Of a DNA stretch of 64,000 nt, positions 23,901-35,534 are shown piece by piece. The notes below the pieces were generated by a model. It saw only the letters and a program-made list of their open reading frames with translations. It did not search any database and had not been told where the DNA came from. Positions within the stretch are counted from its first letter, which is position 1. Each line of letters opens with the position of its first letter. The translations under genes and the position numbers were made by a program. The DNA is from Scolanthus callimorphus (taxonomy: Eukaryota; Cnidaria; Anthozoa; Actiniaria; Edwardsiidae): NCBI GenBank assembly GCA_033964015.1, contig CM066918.1, positions 25,441,387 to 25,505,386 on the forward strand. Direction: 5' to 3'.

Positions 23901-26900
23901 GCTTGTACGCACTAGTGAACGACCACCCACAACCCTGAAAACAAACAGCAAACGGCTGCTTTAGGAACTATGCCCTGCATAAGGATTAAAGAGATGACTG
24001 AGAAAAAACTTGCTTCCAGTTCATAACTTCTTCATAACTTCAACGGGCAGTGGGCAAACAAATCGCACCCAATTAGTGTTGCGGGCACAAGTTTCAGCTA
24101 CACCCCCTGATAATTTTTGCTTGTCCTTATCCGCATTGCGGGAAGTTCGGTGATTTCTGGCACGGAGCCTCTGGAATTCCGGAGTGAAATTCACTCTTTC
24201 GAAAACCGATTCAATGGACTCTATGCTTCCGGCAAACGGTAACGAGGCGGGGCGCACCGTAATGGCCTTGATCCCGAGGGTAGCTCGAACCCGGACCACA
24301 GCGGTGAGAGACCCATCGCCACTGAGCCAACCGTTAAGATGTACTACATTGTTCAATTACCTCCTCATCGCAGCTGAAAGGGCGCTCTCCCGTATGCGAG
24401 CGGAGATGGAGCTTGAGTTTAGAGGCTTTGGTGAAGCGTTTGTCGCATCCGTCCACAGGGCACCCATGAGGTCTCTCGCCGCTATGACTCTTGAGGTGTG
24501 ACGTCAGAGTTCCCATAGCGGTGAACACTTTGCCACAACCCTCCACCTGTGGAATGACGTAATAGCAACCTCTGTATACACCTAGTTTAATTAACGTTGC
24601 TCCGTAAAATAAATGTCAATGTGTGCGATTGAAAAACGAAATTGTGCCATGTATATAATATGTAAAGATGACAAAAAAAGTAACGACAAAAACAGCCACA
24701 GCAACAAAACAGAAACAACAACATCTGTGACAACAGAAACGACAACCACAACAACACCTAACGCAACAGAAACAACACCTACAGCAACAGAAATGGCAAC
24801 AACACCCACAACAACAGAAACGGCAACACACCCACAGCAACAACCACGACAAGAACAACGGAAAATGACAATAGTAACAGCCGCAACGATAGAACAAAAA
24901 CTGGACCCAAAAGAACAGAAACAAAAAAAAAACGCGCCACCAACAGAAACGACAACATGAACGAAATAATCAACAATAGTAACAGCCGCAACGATAGAAC
25001 AAAAACTGGACCCAAAACAACAGAAACAAAAGATAACCCGCGCCACCAACAGAAACGACAACAGGAACGAAATAATCACCACCACCACAAGAACACCAAA
25101 AAAAACGATAACAGCATCAAGAAAACAGCGACAGCAATAACAATAACAAAGACAGTGATGACGGCAGCAACAACCACTCAAGTTTTCAGACTGATTATTG
25201 AAATCAAACGCACATCCGTCACATTTTGCATACGTACCTCACATCTGTAAGGGTTCTCTTCCAGTTGGTGTTTGCGCTCGTGCACCCGAAACTTGTGCAT
25301 GGAAGGGAACGCCTTGTCGCACCCCTCGTAATGACAAAGAATCGAGTTGGTCCGACTGTGCGCCCGGATGTGGGTCTTCAAGTTGTACGCGGTCGTGAAA
25401 CGTCTGCCACAACCTTCCTGGGGACACTACACAGAGAATAATGTTTGTTTTACATAGAGCAAATTTCACGACTGCACTGACAAACAAGCAAAGCAGATAC
25501 GCCCAGCCAATCATAAACGTCAGAAATTACAAGTTGCTACTGAATGGTATCCCGGGCAGCCAATCACCAGCGAAGAAAACCACTATCACCCGTTGAGCAC
25601 GTGACTAGTTCTTTGTAAACCGAGCCCAGTACAATCACTCTCACGCGGTCAGCACGCGATCTATAAACACAAGGCTTTGTTCAGTACAAACTATGATTGG
25701 CTGAGAGAAATATGTGACTAATAAGAATGCAATGTAAACGTAAATACAAAAAATGCTTGTCACTTAACTGAAACGTGCTCTAATATGTGAAGGGAGCAAA
25801 TTTTCACACGTTCCATTCAGCAACTTTTAATGAAGCGCAGTGACTTAAACAGGACGGTACACCGATTAGCTAGTTCCTTACCATATAAGGTCGTTCCCCT
25901 GTGTGTCCCCTCTCGTGCCTCTTTAGTTTGTACGCTGTAGTGAACGCCCACTCACACCCCTCATGAGGACACTAAAATACAAGATAAGAAGAGAATTCAC
26001 AAGTCTCATTTACAAGTAGCAATCAGAGCAATGTCTAAAATTTTATTCCCATTCTCAATTTTTACATCTCTAGATGCAGATGCACTTATTTGTATTGCGT
26101 TTCCTAAATGTTCAAACTTTCCAAAGCATTTCAAAACGCTTTCTTGTGGATTAGGAAATGTACCGGAGCTCAGTAGAGACAAAGGACCCGAGACAAAGGA
26201 CTACAAGTAACACAAAGAACAAAGCTAAAAGCACAGACTACAATAGTTTCGGGTACCTACAGAAAGAGCAGGAAGGTACTTAAGATATGACGGAAACGTG
26301 GATCATTTTACTACATACAGTATGTATTTACTGTGCGACTACGTCAACCGGGCCATCCCGTAAAAAGTTTGTCATTCAGAGATTCCAACCATTTTAAGCA
26401 AATATAATACTGTACCTGCAATACATCTGACGATGAGTAATTAAGTGTTTTGAAGTTATTTCTGTGCATAATTTCCACAATTTTTACGAGAAAAGCGATA
26501 TTTCGGTGTCTCAGATCTCAAGAAAGTCGAGATCCTTTGTTCTGTACTCGCTTTCTGATTGGCTAACTTCTTACAGAATGGCCCGGTTGACGTAGTCGCA
26601 CAGTAACAATTCCGAAATCATAACAAAATTACCAGAGATCGTTCACAATGTGAATATGGCTCACGTGTAAGCATCATTATATTTTTTTTTACCAACACCA
26701 CTCAGCGCTTTTTTAAAGAGACCCACAAAGAGGCATCTGCATGCTCAAGCCAAACATTCCATACTGATGATGTATCTGATGATGTATCTTGACTCAGATC
26801 TGGTCAAACGAATTATGCAGTCAGGTTATATTAGATTAGATTATATTTTTTATAGCACACAAATTAACTTTAACTGGCAACACAATTCTTTGGACCAGAA

Positions 26901-29900
26901 CTGAAGAATACATCATCAGTATGAAACATTTGACTTGAGCATGCAGAGACACCTTTGTCATCCCTTTCAGCGAGTGCTCAGTGATGTTGGCTTTCACAGG
27001 TGAACATTTATGTAGTGTAACAAAAAAGGTCTAGTGACACAAATCAGTTGAAAAGTACCTTGTAGGGCCGTTCACCCGTGTGTGATAACATGTGTAGTTT
27101 CAGCCGATGTGCCCTGGGGCACACCTTCTTGCAGTCCTCAACAGGACAGACATGGGATGGACCTTCTTTATCGTCAGTGTCCTAAATTGAGCCATGAAAA
27201 AACATTAAGTCCTACAAAAAAAAAAATCGCTCACAGAAAATTATTCATCCAGTAAGAAAATTGTTCACTCAAATTTGAGAATCATCTGACAAAAAAACGA
27301 CAAGGTTACGGAACTTCAAAGTTTTGAGTTGCGCTATTTCGAATTTTGGTTCACTAGACTTTGATGCCTAATAATTAATTACGTGACATCAACTTGTTGA
27401 TCTGATTTGTGTCTGAGAAACAACTGGGATATAAGTACAAAAAGACCACTTTCACTAGGTAAACATGGTAAAATCCTAACGCAAGGTATGTTTTCTACCT
27501 CTGTAGATCAATTTGATACTGACTCTTTTTAACATCAATGGCAGGTGTAGAAGGAGTAGAAATTAGGGTGGCTAGAGTGTTACTAAGGTTAACCCAGAAC
27601 AAAAACAGTATACTAAAAATATACTGAGAAAATGTTCTGTTAGTCCCCTATGTTGCATCCCTGAAAATTCCCAATCGCCCCCAAAAACGATTTTTTGGGG
27701 TGTAACTTGATTAACTGCTGCACCTCATTTTGTTGATCTTCTTGACATCCTTTACTGTGGCTTGGACCGGGAGTGTTAAGGGTGCCATCACCACTTGCAG
27801 TGGAGGTCTGCGGCAAACTGATATGAAGCGTCTGCCCTGGAGTCATGCCAGGAACAATCATACTACTTATCAAGACCTGTTGCTGATCTGTGAGAACGAC
27901 ACCGCGCCCAAATTCCCCCGAGGACATCATCACATTGAGGTTATCTGTGCCTGACGTCTGACCTGCAAGGACCGAGCTAGTGGTCACAACCTGTCAAGTA
28001 ACCAACAACACTCATTTAGAAAGGTTATTAATCTTTAAGTCAAGTAGAGTCAGTGGAAGTTAAAAGTGACCACTCTTAAAAAAGTAACCAGGTTTATTAA
28101 TGAACCAGTTCCTTATTCTCGTTTCTTTTTAACATGTTGCTGTTTGACAAGATTTAGCAGAGGATGGCTTTCCATTCTTGCAGCTCGAATGCTGAATTAT
28201 GCTGGGTCTCAATGGGCACAGACACTAAGGGTGGGGGTTCTTTAATGTCCCCCTGGAACTGGGTAGGGTAGTAAAGGCAAGATGGGACCTGGATTTATTG
28301 TCTCATCCGAAAGATGTGAAACACAGTAGAGCAGAGAAGAACTCCTCTGTCCTGGTACGGAGTCAAACACAGCGGTGAGAGGCCAAAGCCAAAAAGCTGA
28401 GCCAACCATGCTTCTGTAAAATAGCTCATTATGGATACTAGGAAAATGGCAACACCCACAATTGGAAAATAATGTCAATTAAATACCTGGAACTGTTCAG
28501 CAAAAGTAGCAGATATATCACTATCTTCAACATCCCCTTCTGTTAGTATAGTGGGCACTTGTCCAGAAAAGGTGCCCATATCAGCTGTGAGAATGCCAGA
28601 TGGTGTGACAAGAGATATGCCTTGTTGCTGTGGATAAACCTGGATTGAGATCCCTCCAGCATTAGCTGGCTTGGAAAGTTGATCAGTGTGAAATACAACA
28701 GCATCATGTGCCAACGTCAACTTGTTATTTTTGTCTCCTTCACCTAACACACAAAAGAATAAAACTTTCCTAGAGGGCATGGTAACAAATTCTGCATTCT
28801 GATTGGTTCTTAGAGCGCGCACGCATACTTGTTTTCATCGAGAAAATCAATTTTTAGAGTTGGAAAAAAATTAATAAGTTATTTACCGGCTTTAGGTCAG
28901 TCCATATAGGGAAAAACCTCCAGCCTAGGTCAACATTTTGCAGCCCTTGGTCACAGTTTTTCCCTATATTGACCTCCCGGCCGGTAAATAACATATATTT
29001 ATTTTTAGCAGTCTATGCAATCTGCAGGGACCGACATTAACTTTTTTTGCAACTTTTTCACGACTTTTTTCGCACCTTTTTTCGTGATAAATGCAAAGAT
29101 TTAGTTGCCACATAAACATGGATCTCAGCTGAACTTAGAAAATATGGGGTGCCATTTGGCAATTAGCTCTAAAAGTTTGGTCACCAAAAGCCTCCAAATT
29201 TTAGTTGCCATTGGCGACCATATGGTCACAGTGTTACGTTATTGACTCTTGGTTAGTCCTGCTCGTTCCAAAGTTTCACTTTGCCATGACAAAAATTAAA
29301 AATTTTGCTAAAATAAGCATTTTTCTCTTATGAATTGCATGTGTCATTGCATGCAATGTCATTCAAAAGGCTTCCATTGGTTTAGAAGTGCAAATGCTGA
29401 ATGTGACCAGAGTTGTATGTACTCTTATTTAACACTACAGCAAATCAGCTAATCATATTATGAAAACACCAACTGTCATGGTAAAAATAAACATCCTGGG
29501 GAAAAGCTTTATCTTAACCTTGTTGTCCTGGAACTTCTTTTTCATCTGTTGCGCTTGCCATTATGGCCTGCACAGTATTGGTACTTTGTGAGGACCGCAC
29601 CACAGCTGTTGGCAATGTCTCCATATACTCCACAGAGCCTCCTACATTGAGGAGTTGTAACTGCTCAAGGTCCAGTTTCATGGTTACTGGGGGCTTATCA
29701 TTCTGCTCACTCTCAACAGGTGTATCTACAAAAAAATCCACAGTTTAGGTTTTGACAAAATCACCAAAGGTCCAATGGGCCCTTAGTTGGAAATTTTACT
29801 GTGCGACTACGTCAACCTGGCCATCCCGTAAAAGGTTTATCATTTAGAGATTCAAACCATTTTAAGCAAATTTAATACCTGCAATACATCTGACGATGAG

Positions 29901-32900
29901 TAATTAAGTGTTTTGAAGTTTTTTCTGCCCATAATTTCCACAATTTTTATGAGAAAAGCGATATTTCGGTGTCTCAGATCTCAAGAAAGTCGAGATCCTT
30001 TGTTCTGTACTAGCTTTCTGATTGGCTAACTTTTTACAAAATGGCCCGGTTGACGTAGTCGCACAGTAAAGACCATTCTTTGAAATGGCATTCAACAAAA
30101 TGTAAGGGGCATACAGCATCTTTTAGTGGGTGATTATACCAAATATGGGAAGGAGTGCAAAGTACTACACTGGGCAAGCAATATTGTATTTTGACATGGC
30201 TGCTATGAGATTTTTGTGCAAATGGCGCATGACCATCCTAAACCCCAAGAATGAGCGTTCTGCTGGCTATTGCTTCTCACCTGAAAAGGGTTGTTATGAG
30301 AGGGTGAACTCTCTGGTATCTTGCCTGATTCTGAGGGTTTTTCGATTTTAGTACTTCTCCTCCCACCCAAAAATAAAATTTCAACCATTTTCTCTGGAAT
30401 TCAATGGATGAAGAGGTCACATTTCCAGCCCTATCACATAGCCTAATAGAGACTCTAGATGGCTGGTGTTTTATGGAGGGGGGCCTAGGGGTTTGCGGTG
30501 ATGCGGTATTGGCTGTGTTTTTGCGCGGTTTTGCGGATAAAAAGCTTAAAAGTTACAGTTATGCGGTTTTTTCAAAGTCTACGGTGTGCGAAAATTGTTG
30601 AAATAGTCTGCGATTACACGGTAATTTGTGTACAAAAATGCGGTACTGCGTTGTTTGCGAGTCCTACGGTTAGCGGTATTTAGCTTTCCAAGAGTAGACT
30701 CTCGAATTGCAGTAAAACACACTGGCGGATTGTTGTAGGGCTCAAGACAATCTTCCGCTCACGTTTTGCTTGAATATAAGGTCTGATTGCCATTGGATAC
30801 CACGGAATCGTTAGCGGAAAGCAATTGACTGACTTCGCGTGTGAAAACGGCGCCATTTAAGATAAAAAAGAAAAACATTTTTGCGGTGAGCGGTATTCCC
30901 GAAAAATCTGTGCGGAAAGGCGGTATTTTCGAAATTTTTGTCCGGTTTTGCGGTTTTGAGAACCCCCCTAGGCCCCCTCTTTATGGAAACACACAACATA
31001 AGTTTTCAAATCATATACAAGTACCACAAATTTTCAATTTCATATTACATAAAATTAAATATTTGATCTTTTAGGACCAACTCAGAAACAAATAGTCTTC
31101 AGAAGCAATACAGGAAAATGAAAAACAAATGAAGCAAGAAACGGGATTGAGATTTCTGCCAGGAAGTGGGAATTACACACTTTGAAATTCTGGATTCAAG
31201 ATTTTATCAAGGATTTTGTTGGGATTAAAAATCACAACATAAATGGATTTTGTGAAAAAATTTGGCTTCCTTCTTGGCCACATGAAATGTTTGCTCTACC
31301 TTCATGGGAGATAGTAATGGCTTCTGCTCTAGGGTTGTGTACATCACATGGCACAGCCATGCTATCGCTATCTGTTTCTTGAGATTGAACTTGTATTTTA
31401 TCACTTTGTTCCTCAAGAGTTGAACAGCTTACAAAACTGCTTTGATCCTCTACAAGATCCTGAGAGCAGGACATAGGGTTTGATTCACTTCTTGGAGATA
31501 GGTTGGCCTCATGAACTATTGGATTACCATGTTCTCCTTCATTTCCATCTCTCTGTGGAGTTATTTCAGGCAAAGTGTAACAACCAAGATTGGATATTTC
31601 TTTATGCACAGTGTTAGCATCTGCTGCATGTTCATGCAAATTCTGCTCTTCCATTGTAGATATAAGAAAATTTGTTTCTGAATTTGGTAAATTTTCCGAG
31701 CTAGCATAATTTGATTTACATGTATTTTCTTGTGCTTCTTTAGATAGCTCATCCTCTTCTGTATCAAGTGAATGGGGTTTCTCCTGTAAACCACCTCCTG
31801 ATATTGGGTCAACAACATCTTGGTCACTAGCCACAGATTGGCGGCTTATTAACTTTGAAGCTTCTTGTTCCCCTGTTACATTTTCATTATGAATTTCAGT
31901 ATCACTTTCACAAGAAATGTTCTCCTTTTGATATGCATTTTGGTTTCCTGTTTCTTTAGAAGATAGTCCTCCTTCTTCATGACAAATTACTGCTGAATCA
32001 ACACCACACTCCTTTGATAGTTTACTTTTCTTTGTAAAAATCTGAGAAAGATCTTCTGATTCAGTCTCTCTTTGCCTTTTCTTTGGTGGCAAAACCAAGC
32101 TGTTACATTTAGTGTCATTGTGAATGAATTGGTCAGATTCTTCCTGTTTTGTGTTTTCATCTGCAATTAAAAGAACAACAACAAGAAATTAATAGAGTAC
32201 AGACACTTTTTTAAGTAAAACTGCAACCAAAAAATAATTTAATTAAATAAATAAACAAAATGAATATATCAATTTGACACTTTTGGGGCTTTTACAAATA
32301 GTAATTTTGTTCATATTTTTTGTTATTGTTTTGGGCTCTTTGTGCATCAACATTTTTCAAGGGCATAAGCTAAACCAGAATTGCATAAACTTTGATTGAA
32401 ACAAGAGAAATTAAAGTTGAAGAAGATGACATCTTCAGAGCTCTCAGGCTTAGAAATTGCCAAAATTTTAATATAGTATGAAGTGTTTAATGTACAAGCT
32501 TGTACTACTTGGGGGTACTGGATCTCAAGTATCAAAACCTTTAAAGGCTCTGGTTCACACTTGATCCTAAGCACAGGACGAAGTGCAAGGCAAGTGCGAA
32601 TCTTAGTGATGCAAGCACAAGCCTAAAATCAACATTAATTAGTTTACTTGTGCTTGGGTTTGTAGGATTCACACTAAGCGCAAGGTGACACCACAAGAAG
32701 AACTTGATAACCTTTTGCTTGGGCTCAGGTCAGTACTTTCATTTACATGTGAACCAGCCATAAAAAGCTTGGATACCCAAATTTCTGGTTTAGAAACAGG
32801 AAAGAAATTTCTATATTTTCTGAGACCCCATTCACATGAGACTGATACAAAAGTGGACCAGTACAATTCTGGTGCAGTACTGCCTGTTCATACGGCACCA

Positions 32901-33661
32901 GTACAATTCTAGCACGTTTTGCAACAGTATTCACACGACCTAGCCGTGCCAAAATCGGCCGGGTACCGCAGGTCCCATGTGAACCTCCAATGGTACCGTA
33001 CCAGAATTGTACCTGTCCAGTTTTGTACTGGTCTGTGTGAATGGGGTCCGAATGTGGTCAGATTTTATTTGTGACCCAAAATGGCTCACACAAGGAGGTT
33101 TCCTGTATGGAAATGAGTCAGCAAAAATACAGAAAAATCAGAAGGAAAAACGTGATGTGTTAACTACTTCATTTCAGTTTAAAAAAGTTCGTGTTTGGCG
33201 GGAAAACGAAACGGGGTAAAAAAAGCTATTTCGTTCACTCCCCCTGAACTCCTCTCCAATCAATATGTAAAACCTTCGCATATGACAATAAACTTCCATC
33301 GACGTGTGGTTCAAAGCCGAAAGAAGCGCTGAAATGGAACTGTGTTCGATTGGGATTTGTGAAGAAATTGCTTGGGTTCGAAACCTAGCGATTTCAACGT
33401 GTTTTGAGCAATGAGCAAAAAATTTCCCCAATGTTTTAGCAAGTCGTTGAAAGCACACAACTTTTAAGCAAGTTCATATTTGGTTGGCCTTGAAACAAAC
33501 ACAAGAAAATGCTACAAAGGGACAGAAATATGCTGAATTCGAGGTAAAACAGTCCGATAAATGAAAGAGAGATAGAGCAGCGTCCTACCATGTTGTTCTG
33601 TAGCCCCTGGTGGTGTTTCTGGGAGCCCCTTCAAACATGGCTGCCCCTGCGACTCCATCAT
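20955..33661 (-). CDS. ZXD-family (ZXDC-like) ten-zinc-finger transcription factor
   Basis: Exons, minus strand: 33661-33589, 32160-31300, 29725-29519, 28743-28487, 27990-27724, 27181-27059, 25971-25882, 25426-25238, 24546-24361, 23934-23754, 23072-22881, 22351-21693 and 21311-20955. Phases agree and the total is 1213 residues. Residues 1-555 are acidic and Ser/Gln-rich, with a basic nuclear-signal candidate PPKKRQRE. Residues about 565-860 hold exactly ten C2H2 fingers of C-x4-C-x12-H-x3-H spacing (for example [19 protein letters not shown]). Two linkers are TGERP or TGEKP, and several fingers span exon joins. The C-terminal 340 residues are acidic, resembling the activation region of ZXD proteins. 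Ten fingers with GCGWSFTS and RSSHLKTHS landmarks point to ZXDA/B/C. Finger 1 lacks the usual core Phe. The least certain border is the donor at 27724 (gtgcag). Confidence 0.88.
22551..22707. mobile_element. MITE, GACCCCGTCCACACTACACC family, truncated copy
   Basis: Begins GACCCCGTCCACACTACACC followed by GTTTTTAAACGAAAACGG and runs to TAGTGTGGACGATAGCCGTATCCGGAGC. It matches the complete copy at 6334-6526 but stops before the right terminus. It is in the ZXD intron between 21694-22351 and 22881. Confidence 0.75.
23118..23302. mobile_element. Palindromic element with repeated GATCACGTGG motifs
   Basis: The left arm reads AAATTCATCGCGTGATCACC followed by TTTTTATGTACCACGTGATCAA; the right arm has TTGATCACGTGGTACAT and then GGTGATCACGCGATGAATTT. 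A further inner pair is GGGCGTAGACTTTG with CAAAGTTTACGCCC. Three CACGTG E-box cores are present. It lies in the ZXD intron between exons 11 and 10. Confidence 0.7.
23340..23750 (-). pseudogene. Decayed tandem copies of a zinc-finger exon end
   Basis: On the minus strand the sequence near 23536-23590 encodes [13 protein letters not shown] before a gtag dinucleotide, matching the real end of ZXD exon 10 ([13 protein letters not shown] at 23754-23795). A second, more decayed copy is near 23398-23460. They lie in the intron right after exon 10, contain stops and have lost the finger cysteine and histidine residues. They look like partial tandem duplications of the exon 10 3' end with its splice donor. 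Confidence 0.6.
24660..25185. repeat. Degenerate A/C-rich minisatellite (ACAACAGAAACGAC type)
   Basis: Plus strand is almost entirely built from ACAACA, ACAGAAACGAC and similar units, with a longer duplication: the block from GACAATAGTAACAGCCGCAA to CCAAAAGAACAGAAAC recurs about 105 bases later. The lack of T on the plus strand produces long meaningless open frames on both strands. It is in a ZXD intron (between 24546 and 25238). Confidence 0.8.
26328..26606. mobile_element. MITE, TTACTGTGCGACTACGTCAA family, copy 1
   Basis: Starts TTACTGTGCGACTACGTCAA followed by CCGGGCCAT, and ends with the inverse GGCCCGGTTGACGTAGTCGC followed by ACAGTAA. The body includes TCTCAGATCTCAAGAAAGTC and a TGATTGGCTAA block. 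A second copy at 29796-30069 is highly similar end to end. It lies in a ZXD intron. Confidence 0.85.
28890..28990. repeat. Short hairpin with GGTCA...TATAGGGAAAAAC arms
   Basis: ccggctttaggtcagtccat with atagggaaaaac on the left pairs with gtttttccctatattgacct and cccggccgg on the right. About 100 bases in a ZXD intron; probably a minor MITE. Confidence 0.5.
29796..30069. mobile_element. MITE, TTACTGTGCGACTACGTCAA family, copy 2
   Basis: Same ends and same orientation as the copy at 26328-26606, with an internal sequence differing by a few substitutions and small indels. It lies in the ZXD intron between exons 2 and 3. Confidence 0.85.
30474..30985. mobile_element. Inverted-repeat element rich in GCGGT motifs
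   Basis: Left end TTATGGAGGGGGGCCTAGGG, followed by gtttgcggtgatgcggt; right end ttttgcggttttgag then AACCCCCCTAGGCCCCCTCT, the approximate inverse. Repeated TGCGGTTTT and GCGGTATT motifs occupy both subterminal zones. No transposase frame. It lies in the ZXD intron between exons 2 and 3. Confidence 0.55.
32820..33050. mobile_element. MITE, GAGACCCCATTCACA termini
   Basis: Starts TGAGACCCCATTCACATGAG and ends CTGTGTGAATGGGGTC. Inner paired blocks around GTACAATTCTGGT and ACCAGAATTGTAC continue the fold. Its GACCCC-x-T-CACA ends resemble those of the GACCCCGTCCACACT family at 6334-6526, suggesting related transposases. It lies in the first ZXD intron. Confidence 0.65.
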
Positions 33662-33710
33662 GGCGCCCCGGCACAAGGACAAGAAACAAAATGGCGGTGG
33701 CGGCGGCGAG
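33662..33710 (-). promoter_or_regulatory. Candidate 5' UTR/core promoter of the ZXD gene
   Basis: GC-rich stretch immediately upstream of the ZXD start codon with AAAATGGCGG on the plus strand (a YY1-like core in antisense orientation to the gene). No TATA box. Inference from position and motif only. Confidence 0.3.
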
Positions 33711-35534
33711 AGCTTTATTTCAGCCTCGTTCTCAAGCGAAGAAGTTCTCCTAAATATGCCACATACCACAGGCACAACTAGAAACGAGACATTTCAGCGC
33801 TTGCACGTGTCTTTACCAATATTTCCTTACTTTGTTAATTTATTTGCAAAAGATATTCACTTATGCAAGTTGGCTTTGATCATCGAATGCTCCAAACGGG
33901 TAAATTACGCCTGAAAATCGCGCAAAATGAATGCCTAAAGAAACGTGACTAGTTTGCAGTGCCGATATCCGAGGAGCTCTAAAACAGGGAATTGATTAAA
34001 TTTGGTGATAGGCAGATAGACTCGTATTGGGGAATTGTAACTGGTCTGAAAAGCATAATTATCACAAGCAAGCTGAAACCAGCCAGAGAAGGAAATATAG
34101 ACAACAAAAAGAATAAAGAAAAATTAGTGAAAAGCACATTTCATTTTGATGACGTTTAACCAAGAATAGCGCAGTGCACACAGATGACGTCACATTAATT
34201 GGCGTCACGCTAAACTCAGCTTTCTCACAATTTTCTCAGTGTCCTCTCTAAAGGATGACTAATGACGTGATCTAATTTTAGAATCTGTGCTCAGCGCTAT
34301 TGCACTCCTTATCTTGCACCTGTAACAATCTTGAAGCAGTTTCGTGAAGAGTAGTGATTTTGAATCAGTTCCCTTTTTCGGACTTGCTTGCTCGGTTCAC
34401 TGCGCACAAAAAGCCAATTTTAGTCGCCAGCTGCACTGGAACTCGCTGGAATTCATGGCGCCAGAGAGCTAGGATCGAAATCTCAGATAGTTCTCCGTTC
34501 CAGTAGTGACCCATGCGGGGTGCGACCTGTAAATGATCAGGCAAACACACTTGACAGTTTCCCATATACTGACTGGCACGGCATCTTATCAGCTAGTAAT
34601 CAGACCATGCTCTTGTTCAGGAGACGTGCAAAGTAGCGGAGCGCAGGCTAAGGTTAGTATATTCGTTTTGCCGTTTTGCCAGCGCACCTGTTTACTGTCA
34701 TGGAAAAGTGAGTGCATACCGGTTACACTAGAGGCTCGGCACGATCGCCGGAATATACAGAGCTAAGAAATCAGTGCTCCGTGTTATGTAAGGCCAGTGA
34801 ACCATGCGGGGTGGCCTGTGTAGCAAGCTTGCGTCGAGCTTCTCGCCTTTTCTCCTCTGTTTCTCCTGGGTTTCTTTTCCCTGAGAACACACGGGCCCGG
34901 AACGCTTGCTACGCAGGCTAGATGACCTATAATTGATCAAGCAAGCTTGGTAAACAAACTTGATAATTTCCTATTAACTGATACCCCTTGGACACTGTGA
35001 TTTGGCTTCTACAAAATTTAGGAGCTAAGGTCTACATTCCCGCACCATGATTTCCTGACTGATCTGGCTATAGTAAAACGAATTTCCCCGAATTTCCAAG
35101 CTTCGCTCGTTTACTAGCCTGCGTATAGCAAGCGTTCACGTGTGTTTTCAAGGAAAATTAAGAATAACCCAGAGAGAAAAAGAAATTAATTTAGCAATAT
35201 CAGCACCCTTTAGATTACTGCGTTTTTCATAATTCTGCGTTTTGGCTCCCGTCAATCAAGCCTTTTAAGTCAAGTCCACGCATGTTTTCTGAGTTGCATA
35301 GTACGCATAGCTTGCATAGTACGGTGAACAATTGCAGTGTTTTGAAGCCTAGCTACACCCTATCAGTCCACAAGATCTATCAAAGTCTGAGTCCGCGAAA
35401 TCTCCCAGAGCGGCCGTTCACTCATTTTGATTGACGGAAGCCAAACCGCGGTTTGTTGTCCGGTGTAGAGTTCGCAGAATTATGAATATCGCAATAACTG
35501 TATTAAAATAAATTTAACTATTTTCTTCTCTCAG
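33711..35534. other. Intergenic region between divergent ZXD and choline transporter genes
   Basis: This 1.8 kb carries the promoters of both genes and must include at least one 5' non-coding exon of the choline transporter, whose first coding exon starts directly after an acceptor. A MITE occupies 35215-35497. A short imperfect hairpin with AGCAAGC/GCTTGCT arms lies at about 34797-34921. No other gene was recognised. Confidence 0.5.
35215..35497. mobile_element. MITE, TTACTGCGGTTTTCATAATTC family, copy 2
   Basis: Starts TTACTGCGTTTTTCATAATT and ends TTCGCAGAATTATGAATATC followed by GCAATAA. It contains the family block GTCAATCAAGCC and its partner TTGATTGACGGAAGCC. Arms are less identical than in the 18799 copy, so it is older. 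It ends 38 bases before the first coding exon of the choline transporter. Confidence 0.7.

Noticed and set aside
24591..25250. Long frames on both strands (up to 196 codons)
   Set aside because: They result from the A/C-rich minisatellite that lacks stop codons on either strand; the residues are simple Thr/Asn/Gln or Val/Cys/Phe repeats.
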